Of a DNA stretch of 64,000 bases, positions 1-7,100 are shown one piece after another (position 1 is the first letter of the stretch; each line of letters begins with the position of its first letter). The position numbers were made by a program, and so were the translations under genes. The notes below the pieces were generated by a model. It made no database searches. It was given only the letters and a program-made list of their open reading frames with translations, and was not told where the DNA came from. This stretch comes from VXMO01 sp034422835 (GTDB lineage: Bacteria; Chloroflexota; Dehalococcoidia; UBA6926): the NCBI GenBank assembly GCA_034422835.1, contig DAOUJJ010000015.1:10721-74720 (forward strand), in the 5' to 3' direction.

Positions 1-584
1 TGTCCGACCAGATCCAGCCTGCGCACCTGCTCAATTCGTTCAGCGGCGCTATTCAATTCACGACGTGACAACATGCCGCGCAGGATGCCGCACGCGTCCG
101 TCAGGCTCAACAGCACGATGTCTCTCGGGTCGGGGATCTCATCGCTGAAAAGGATGCTCATGAGGCGCAGGCGGACCTCGCGCTCTTCCTTGCCGTCAAC
201 CATGGGGTAGCGACGCGACTGGAACACCCAGAGGAAGCGGTCATCCTTGCGTTCAAGGATGCCTCCGTCGACCAGGCGATTCAGCGCTTCCTCACGGATC
301 TCAGCTGCGCGGTTGGCCGTATGCTCAACCCAATAGCGCGCGTTCCGCTCTTCACCCGCGGCTATGTCTGCCAGCGTCGGATCCAACAGAGAATCGTCGA
401 GCGGCGAGGAGTCCACCAATACCAGCCGCTCAAGGTCGGTGTCGATGCGATTCTCCAGCGCAAGATCCATCAATACGGCCCCGGCCAGAGCATAGTCCAT
501 GGACCAGCTCGGCACGCGGGCAAATCGACCGTCATCGTCGTTCAAGAGGAGCAAGATAATCTCTTCAGCGAAACGCAGCGGCAT
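1..584 (-). CDS. GPP34 (GOLPH3/Vps74-like) family protein, partial
   Basis: The gene reads leftward and leaves the window, so only about 194 N-terminal residues are visible. The start is the ATG at 584-582, preceded by an AGGGGG ribosome binding site. The N-terminus (LRFAEEIILLLLND) and the following segment (YALAGAVLMDLALENRID) match the GPP34 pattern: a hydrophobic first helix, then the helix-rich core that in eukaryotic GOLPH3 binds phosphatidylinositol 4-phosphate. Bacterial members are widespread but poorly characterised, and no lipid ligand can be assigned here. The transposon at 798-4086 lies just upstream, between this gene and the divergent cadherin-like gene. Family assignment rests on motif resemblance only. 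Confidence 0.8.
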   Translation of the reverse strand, partial: MPLRFAEEIILLLLNDDDGRFARVPSWSMDYALAGAVLMDLALENRIDTDLERLVLVDSSPLDDSLLDPTLADIAAGEERNARYWVEHTANRAAEIREEALNRLVDGGILERKDDRFLWVFQSRRYPMVDGKEEREVRLRLMSILFSDEIPDPRDIVLLSLTDACGILRGMLSRRELNSAAERIEQVRRLDLVG

Positions 585-789
585 GTCATCCCCCTACTCT
601 CAATGACAGCAACGCGGGCCGGGCGCTGCCGCCGTTGGTTCGACCCCTGTTGTTTACCAGTTCTGTTCCGTGTGAAATGCTTCAACCTCATTGTAGCCCA
701 CGCGCCCACACAAATGCATCAAGCCTACGGAGCCGCTAAAGGCCATTGGCATGGGAATGTGGAAGCCAATGAATCCGCGACGCTATAGA

Positions 790-797
790 CGACAAAT
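790..797. repeat. Left target-site duplication of the transposon (cgacaaat)
   Basis: The 8 bases outside the left inverted repeat read cgacaaat, and the 8 outside the right repeat (4087-4094) read cgataaat. Seven of eight match. Eight-base duplications are the known pattern for the IS1595 family. Confidence 0.6.
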
Positions 798-839
798 GGG
801 ACCTATATCGAATGTGACACAAATGAGATTCGGGGAGTC
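798..839 (+). repeat. Left terminal inverted repeat (42 bp)
   Basis: Begins GGGACCTATATCGAATGTGA and matches the reverse complement of 4045-4086 with two mismatches (C/T at the sixth base, C/T near the inner end). Confidence 0.9.
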
Positions 840-848
840 GCGGACGGT

Positions 849-1166
849 CTAAATCGGGCCGTGAATCTTCGTCGAACTAGACTGTCGCGCGGGAGGGGTC
901 TTTCCATCCCTGACCTGAATCATCGCGTCAGCCATCGCATAGGATTTGCGAGCGAGTTCGAGCATCTTATTCTCTTCCAAGGCATCCTTGGCGAATCCCG
1001 TAGGGTCAGAGAGGTTATCCGCGATGGTCGGGAGAAACGACTGCATTGCTCGCGCCGCGAGTTTGTCAGGAAGTTCCATCACGTTCCGCCAATTCCAACT
1101 TCCTGCCATCCAGTCACAATCTGCCTCCGATGACCACGCTATTCTACGGTACAGTGTACCGGCCAT
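849..1166 (-). CDS. Hypothetical small protein in transposon
   Basis: This open frame of up to 105 residues ends 9 bp inside the left transposon end. I do not recognise it. The C-terminal 75 residues look like a helical soluble protein (MELPDKLAARAMQSFL), while the first 29 are tryptophan-rich and may not be translated. Possible starts lie at 1166, 1109 and 1079. None has a well-placed ribosome binding site; a GGAGG sits 14 nt before the 1109 start. No membrane segment or catalytic motif is visible. Location inside the element suggests cargo. Confidence 0.4.
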   Translation of the reverse strand: MAGTLYRRIAWSSEADCDWMAGSWNWRNVMELPDKLAARAMQSFLPTIADNLSDPTGFAKDALEENKMLELARKSYAMADAMIQVRDGKTPPARQSSSTKIHGPI

Positions 1167-1427
1167 GATTCTCGGTCAAAATTGACCATCTAGCGCCAAT
1201 CGACGCCACCGCTTGCTCTCTATCGTCTGTCAGACAGAGCACTTGTCGGACAGTTTTTGTCATTGACCGCGCTACTCCATTCGTCCATACTTGCGTCCGT
1301 CACAGCGGTTCTCTGAACGCAGCCGTCAGAGGCACGCGGAAGAGGCATCTTGCCTCCCCGTTGGCTCGCGTTGGAGACTCGACCGCTGTGACAAACGGCC
1401 GAATCCAAGTGCCTCGGGGAGGTACCC

Positions 1428-1982
1428 ATGTCCGAACAGGACAGCGCGGGCATAAACCAGTACATCTCGTACAACCATTCTCTGCCCGATTTCCCCAAGT
1501 TGGTGGGCGTCGTTATACAGGCACGACGTTACGGTTATTGCACATGGGAGAATTGGGGAACAATTCGCGCTCATGCCCACCACGATGCCGGAGTGATTTG
1601 TGTCCCCGACGATGAAGATGCTCTGTGGAACGAGGAAGGTCGGGTAACTTCCCTTTTCCTGCATGAGTATGCCCCTCTGGAAGTTGCCGGAGGTCACAGC
1701 CAACAGTTCTGGGAGGCCAACGAGCGACTCCACAAGGAGTTTGGCGTCATGTACGATGTATGGTCGAAAGCTATCGAGGCCGCCATCGTGGGTGTTCTCA
1801 CGCTTCTTGTCGGTGTCGGACTATACTACTGGACTGGCGCGATTATGCTTGGGGCGCCAATAATTGCGATTGGGATAATTGGAGCGATTGCCCGAGCAGC
1901 AAACTCTTTTGGCGAAGAGCGGAGACTCACAGACGAGCGCGAGTGCGGGAATCGCGGAGATTCGGGAATCAAGGAGATTTAG
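1428..1982 (+). CDS. Membrane protein with a degenerate zincin-like motif
   Basis: 184 residues, starting at an ATG preceded by GGGGAGG at good spacing. Residues 1-110 are soluble, and the last 70 hold one or two hydrophobic segments (IVGVLTLLVGVGLYYW and IMLGAPIIAIGIIGAI) followed by a charged tail. At about residues 78-97 it reads FLHEYAPLEVAGGHSQQFWE. This resembles the HExxH...GH...FW metal site of SprT/YgjP-type metalloproteases, but the second histidine is a proline (codon CCT; CAT would give His). As read, the zinc site should be broken, so the protein may be a pseudoenzyme or structural relative. It is a cargo gene between the left end and the transposase. The zincin link is inference from one motif. 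Confidence 0.65.
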   Translation: MSEQDSAGINQYISYNHSLPDFPKLVGVVIQARRYGYCTWENWGTIRAHAHHDAGVICVPDDEDALWNEEGRVTSLFLHEYAPLEVAGGHSQQFWEANERLHKEFGVMYDVWSKAIEAAIVGVLTLLVGVGLYYWTGAIMLGAPIIAIGIIGAIARAANSFGEERRLTDERECGNRGDSGIKEI

Positions 1983-1993
1983 CGATAAGTCGC

Positions 1994-2947
1994 TTATCCC
2001 GTCAAGTCCTCGTACCGCAGGCGCCTACCGACAGTCCCTCGCGCCATCGACTTCATTTGATCCTGCGTACCCTTCGGGCGGACGTTGTGGCGCCCGGCGA
2101 ACTCGTTGACGTAACGCGGGAGATGCTTGGGGCTCATCTTGTGATAGGTGCCATGATACCCGCGCTTGAGCATCGACCAGAATGACTCGATGCCGTTCGT
2201 GGATGCCATCCCGTCCACGTACTGGCCGACACTGTGATTGACCGTCTCATGCTTACGGTTCAGTCCGCGATAGACAGGGGCCTCGTCCGTGTACACCGTC
2301 GCGTCATGCTCCGTGTTCATGTACACGAAGCCCTGCAACGCCGAAGCGTCCACACCGTCCACAGGCTGAGCCTTTACCTTGCCGGTCTCGCGTTCGCGCA
2401 TACCCGCCACAGGGGCCTTGCCAACCGTACCGCGTCCGGCCCGTAGTTTCTTGTTCACGTGCTTGTTTGACTCTTTCCCGCCCACGTAGGTCTCGTCTAC
2501 CTCGACGGAGCCCGAGAACCGTGATGTCTCGTCATTCCACGTCTCGCGGATTCTGTGGAGCAGATGCCACGCCGTCTTCTGCGTGATTCCCAAGACACGA
2601 TGCAGCTTCATGCTGGACACGCCCTTGAGATTCGTGGCGTGAGCGTAGAATGCCCACCACCACGCGGAGTATCTGACGTTTGATGCCTGCATGACAGTGC
2701 CGACCTTGACGGAGAAATTGCGCTTGCAGGCCCGGCACTGGTACGGCTGCGGCTTGCGATTCTTGCGCTCATGGACGTTGTCACTGTCGCAGTACGGACA
2801 ACGGATGCCGTCCGGCCATCTCTGTTGCTCGAACCATGCCTCGGCTTTCCTGTTGTCGGCGAGATACGTCGTCGCCTCTGCGACGGTGATTCCCGCTCGA
2901 CTGCTCTTGCCAGGCGCTCTACCCATGACCGTGAAAGTGTCAACCAT
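1994..2947 (-). CDS. IS1595-family (ISXO2-like) transposase
   Basis: About 317 residues. The N-terminal third has a helical segment and then a zinc ribbon with CPYCDSD and QCRACKRNF, as in IS1595 transposases. The RNase H-like DDE domain follows, with the first acidic residue in VEVDETYVGGKE, the second in TVYTDEAPVY, and the conserved tail GIESFWSMLKRGYHGTYH. Starts are possible at 2947 and 2926 (MGRAPGK); neither has a clear ribosome binding site. No frame break is seen, so the enzyme may be functional. Inverted repeats do not flank this gene alone; the ends at 798 and 4086 are the likely substrates. Confidence 0.93.
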   Translation of the reverse strand: MVDTFTVMGRAPGKSSRAGITVAEATTYLADNRKAEAWFEQQRWPDGIRCPYCDSDNVHERKNRKPQPYQCRACKRNFSVKVGTVMQASNVRYSAWWWAFYAHATNLKGVSSMKLHRVLGITQKTAWHLLHRIRETWNDETSRFSGSVEVDETYVGGKESNKHVNKKLRAGRGTVGKAPVAGMRERETGKVKAQPVDGVDASALQGFVYMNTEHDATVYTDEAPVYRGLNRKHETVNHSVGQYVDGMASTNGIESFWSMLKRGYHGTYHKMSPKHLPRYVNEFAGRHNVRPKGTQDQMKSMARGTVGRRLRYEDLTG

Positions 2948-3112
2948 ATGTCCACGCAAGCGTTATGGCAAACGGGGGCACAGAATGCTGCCAGATGGCA
3001 TAAAGGCACCGCTATATGTCAGTTGACATTAGTTCTGTATACTTGGCAAGGTGGACTCTCTGTCCTCTGCGGCAAGAAGAAGACGGAGTCGAAAGGAGTT
3101 GTTGAGGAGACC

Positions 3113-3421
3113 ATGACCTTTCATATCAAGCTAAAGGTGACGACCGAGCATGATTCTGATAGGAAGTACGAGTGGATGGCTTTCGTGTCAGGCACAAGTT
3201 TTCGTGTGTATGCCACCACTGAGGAATCCGCCAAACGGAGACTCGCAAAGGCAGTCAGATTGGGGATGAATGCTCTCTATACTGCCGGTGGCGCTGAGGG
3301 GGTCAAAGAGTATCTGGAAAGACATGGCATCCAATATCTGGCAAAGGATGATAGCCTTATGACTTTCAGGCCCCGCGACAGGGAACTAGAGCATGACGAG
3401 GAACTAGTGCATGGGCGCTAG
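3113..3421 (+). CDS. Small protein, HicB-like in its first half (weak)
   Basis: 102 residues from an ATG two bases after GAGGAGA. The first half (FHIKLKVTTEHDSDRKYEWM, then FVSGTSFRVYATTEESAKRR) has the beta-hairpin, hairpin, helix pattern of HicB-type partial RNase H folds. The second half is charged and helical, without a clear DNA-binding motif. It overlaps the next gene by 11 nt, which implies coupled translation. That arrangement fits a toxin-antitoxin or partner-protein pair but does not prove one. Cargo of the transposon. Confidence 0.55.
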   Translation: MTFHIKLKVTTEHDSDRKYEWMAFVSGTSFRVYATTEESAKRRLAKAVRLGMNALYTAGGAEGVKEYLERHGIQYLAKDDSLMTFRPRDRELEHDEELVHGR

Positions 3422-3668
3422 GTCGTATTCCGAAAGCTCCGTCCGCACCACACTTCTCTTGATTGGATACGGCGTAGCTTATGACGATGGAATCGAGGTA
3501 TATGTTCATCCAAGCGCGCCAAGCACTGTGATTCAATTCGACTTTAGAAATGGCAGGATTAGCGAGGAAGATTTGCGGGCGTCTTTCGACTCAGAAGACA
3601 TTGACTCAAACACATTCTTCGACTATCTAAAATCTGAGTCCCTTCTGGACACCATCGACGACGAATAA
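3411..3668 (+). CDS. Small acidic protein, partner of the preceding gene
   Basis: 85 residues, starting inside the end of the preceding gene. The middle (TTLLLIGYGVAYDDGIEVYV) followed by VHPSAPSTVIQF faintly recalls the fold of HicA-like mRNA interferases (dsRBD-like, with a conserved His near HP). The usual GSH catalytic motif is absent and the C-terminus is strongly acidic (DTIDDE). I cannot assign a function. Context suggests co-expression with 3113-3421. Confidence 0.55.
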   Translation: MGARSYSESSVRTTLLLIGYGVAYDDGIEVYVHPSAPSTVIQFDFRNGRISEEDLRASFDSEDIDSNTFFDYLKSESLLDTIDDE

Positions 3669-3731
3669 CGCCACGAAGAACGGGGCAGAGGGAGGAACTG
3701 CGTATCCACTCTGACCCGTTGAGGCCAAGCA

Positions 3732-3917
3732 GTGTCGCTGGTCTATCCGCTCGCGGAGTTCCCGCGCCTGACCCCGACGCCTACGGTACAGGAAGATGCC
3801 AATTTCTGCCATACTGACGATGGCTACAGAATCACGTGGACGTACCGCTATGACGGATGCTCAATGACGTTTCACATCGGAGACCAGAACGCGGGATGGC
3901 TCAGCTACTACGGCTGA
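3732..3917 (+). CDS. Hypothetical 61-residue protein
   Basis: Short frame starting at GTG, with no strong ribosome binding site. The composition is plausible for a small beta-rich domain (YRITWTYRYDGCSMTFHIGD). No known family is recognised. It lies between the HicB-like pair and the right end of the element. Confidence 0.35.
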   Translation: MSLVYPLAEFPRLTPTPTVQEDANFCHTDDGYRITWTYRYDGCSMTFHIGDQNAGWLSYYG

Positions 3918-3923
3918 TTGGCA

Positions 3924-4037
3924 ATGAGACTCTTTCTAATCAGAGCTGCCATCATGGCGGTGTTACTCTTGGCGATTCTCCTATTCATTGGCTTCATTCT
4001 CAGTCGCGTCTTGCAGGCATTAGGAGTGGGGACATGA
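3924..4037 (+). CDS. 37-residue single-span membrane peptide
   Basis: A very short frame (MRLFLIRAAI... ending LQALGVGT) made almost wholly of one hydrophobic helix with an arginine near each end. It starts 6 nt after the stop of the preceding small frame and ends 7 bp before the right inverted repeat. The compact placement and regular helix make a real micropeptide possible, but the ribosome binding site is weak. Confidence 0.35.
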   Translation: MRLFLIRAAIMAVLLLAILLFIGFILSRVLQALGVGT

Positions 4038-4044
4038 CCCACAA

Positions 4045-4086
4045 GACTCCCCAAATCTCATTTGTGTCACATTCGATATAAGTCCC
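4045..4086 (-). repeat. Right terminal inverted repeat (42 bp)
   Basis: Reverse complement of 798-839 with two mismatches. It is followed by cgataaat at 4087-4094, the partner of the left target duplication. Confidence 0.9.
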
Positions 4087-4188
4087 CGATAAATGGACTC
4101 TTATGGCGTCCTCATGGTACATATAGTGAGGTGTCGTAGCGCGATTGTATTGGACCTAATCCTCCCGTAGTCGCCCTGCGGTGCCGAA

Positions 4189-7100
4189 GTGGGGAGTGGG
4201 GACCAACGTGGTTCAGATGCCGCGTTGGATTGGCAGGCTGGCGCGTCGCGAGTGTTTTCCGGATTCAGGCAATTCACGCGGGTGATTGCGAATCCCGCAA
4301 TAGGCGCATCACTGCTGGTCATGGTCGGGGCGGTCTCAGGCGCAGCACTGGGCGTTGTTCCCGCAAAAACTGCTTCCGCGCAATCGGTGCAGGCACAGCA
4401 ACCACTCACTATTGAAGGCCCCACAGCTGTTGAGTTTCCTGAGAACAGCACCGACGCCGTTGCCACGTATCGTGTGGCGAACGTCGCGGCCGATTCGACA
4501 ATCTCCTGGTCAATTGATGGCACGGATGCGAGACGGCTGTCCATAGATACTGGCGGCGTCTTGCGTTTCAAGGCGGCCAAGAACTTCGAAAAACCGAATG
4601 ATGGAAACAAGGACAACGCGTATGAGATCGAGTTGTCGGCTGTCGTTGGGTCGACGCATATCTCGATTGAAGTGGTTGTCACAATTACGGACGTGAATGA
4701 GCCGCCGGCTTTTGAACTCGACAGCGCGGAATTCCCGGTAGAGGAAAACGCATCCGCCAATCGGCGCGTGGGCCGCGCATTCACGGTTATCGACCCTGAC
4801 GACGGCGACTCATGGACGTTCTCAGTTGAAGGAGACAATGCGAACCTATTCCACATTGACGCCGAGGGACAGACTCGTGTGCGCCGCGGCGCCGTTCTCG
4901 ACTACGAGAAGTCACGTGTTTTCAGAATCACCGCCGTGGTAACGGATCAGGGCGGTCTGACCGATTCCCTGCCTGTCCAGATAAGCCTGACCGATGCGGA
5001 CGACCCGGGAGTGGTTACTTTCTCCCCCTCCAAGCCATTCATTGGAGTGCCGTTCACCGCGACGGTTTCCGATCAGGATGGCGTAACCGGCCGCATCCGA
5101 TGGAGGTGGCATCGGGCCATGAACGCCGACGATGAATTCGAGCGAATCGATGGAGCGACCCGCAGTTCGTATACGCCCGTGGAGGATGACGAGGGCTACA
5201 TCCTCCGCGTGATAATTACATACGCAGACAACTTTGAAGACAGGGCTTCAGCTTCAGGAATCAGCGCGGCAGTTGGCAGAAACACTGCGCCTCAGTTTGA
5301 ATCGGCGTCCATCAACCTGACGGTCCCGGAGGAGGCGCCTGCCGGAACGGATGTTGGCGACCCCGTCACAGCAACGGACAGTGATGACGACGATCTTGGT
5401 TACACCCTTTCAGGGGAGGACGCGTCTTACTTTGTCGTCAACGATTCAACCGGGCAGGTCACTGTTGGCGCTGAGGCGTTGCCGGATTCGGAGACGAAGG
5501 CCAGCTACACCGTGATCATCACCGCGACGGATGAGGCCGGGGCTACAGCGTCCATCACGGTGACGATTTCCGCAACAGTTCCAAATGCTCCGCCCGTTAT
5601 CACCGGCTCTGCCGCTGTCAGCTACGCGGAGAATGGCACGGCGTCTGTGGCAACCTACACGGCCACTGATCCAGAAGAGGATGAGATCACGTGGAGTGTT
5701 GCGGGAACGGACGCAGCGCGGTTTGGAATCAGCGAATCGGGGGAATTGTCGTTCAACTTGCCGCCGGACTATGAGAAGCCGCTTGATGCCGACGAGGACA
5801 ACGTGTATGCGGTGACGATCACAGCCTCAGACGGCAACCTTGAGTCTACACGGGGCGTAGAAATCACCGTTACGAATGTCGACGAGGCCGTGCCTATCAC
5901 CGGCTCTGCAACTGTCAGCTACGCGGAGAACAGCGTAGCGTCTGTGGCAAAGTACGCAGGCACTGACCCGGAGGGTAACGAAGTTACGTGGAGCATGACG
6001 GGAGCGGACGCGGCCAAATTCTCAATCAGCACAACAGGAGAGTTGACGTTCAAGTCACCGCCGGACTATGAGACGCCGTTTGATACCGACACCGACAACG
6101 TGTATGCGGTGACGGTGACCGCGTCCGACGGCAGTCTTGAGTCCACGCTGGACATCCAAGTTACGGTCACCAACGTCAACGAGGCTCCTGCAATCACCGG
6201 CTCTGCCAGTGTCAGCTATGCAGAGAATGGCACCACAGCAGTTGCGACGTACTCCGCCACTGACCCGGATGGGGACGGAATCACGTGGAGCGTTAAGGGA
6301 ACGGAGGCCGCAAAGTTTGAGATCAGCGAGGCGGGAGTCCTGTCATTCAAATCGCCGCCGGACTTTGAGAAGCCGCTTGATACCAACAATGACAACGTGT
6401 ACGAGGTGACGGTGACCGCATCCGACGGCAGCCTTGAGTCCACGCTGAATGTTAAAGTCACGGTCACGAACGTCAATGAGGTTCCTTCATTCACCAGCTC
6501 TGCCATTGTCAGCTACCCAGAGAACAAGGCGAGGAATGTGGCGACATATTCCGCCACTGATCCGGAAGGGGCCGAGATTTCGTGGAGCATTGCGGGAACC
6601 GATGCGACAGTGTTTGAGATAAGCGAGTCAGGGGAGTTGACGTTCGATTCACCTCCGGACTATGAGAATCCCCGTGACGCGGACAAGGACAACGTGTATG
6701 CGGTGACGGTAACCGCGTCTGACGGGAGCCTTGAGTCTACGCTGGAAATCCACGTTACTGTCACGAATGTGAACGAAGCCCCGTCCATCGCTGATTCTGC
6801 CCCTGTCAGCTACCCGGAGAATAGCACGGCGTCTGTGGAAACCTATACGGCCACTGACCCGGAAAAGAATGAAATCACGTGGATCATTGAAGGAACAGAT
6901 GCGGCGCGGTTTGAGATCAGCGAGTCGGGGGAGTTGTCATTCAAGACCCCGCCGGACTATGAGGAGCCGCGTGATGGCAATGATGACAGGGTGTATGAAG
7001 TGACAGTCACCGCCTCAGACGGGAACCTGTCATCTAGCCAGGATGTTGAAGTCACTGTTACCGACGTCAACGAGGCTCCTTCAATCTCCGGCGATCCCGC

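Larger units (their letters stand above)
798..4086. mobile_element. IS1595-family transposon with cargo genes
   Basis: The element is bounded by 42-bp terminal inverted repeats (798-839 and 4045-4086), identical at 40 of 42 positions and starting GGGAC. Outside them lie near-identical 8-bp direct repeats (790-797 and 4087-4094). Inside is one IS1595-type transposase (1994-2947, minus) and up to six small genes unrelated to transposition on both sides of it. IS1595 elements normally span one to two kilobases, and cargo-bearing members are known. The insertion sits between two divergent host genes and may have separated them from parts of their promoters. The boundaries are read directly from the sequence; the cargo interpretation is inference. 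Confidence 0.85.

Noticed and set aside
631..655. GGTTCGACCCC resembling a tRNA T-arm
   Set aside because: The stem does not pair and no acceptor or anticodon arm can be formed around it. I found no tRNA gene in the window, including no tRNA-Sec.
1994..2947. Transposase as a simple insertion sequence with its own short ends
   Set aside because: No convincing inverted repeats flank the gene alone (about 1960-3030); the only strong ends are at 798 and 4086.
3023..3043. TTGACA followed by TATACT as a promoter
   Set aside because: Only 9 bp separate the two boxes, far short of the 16-18 bp required.
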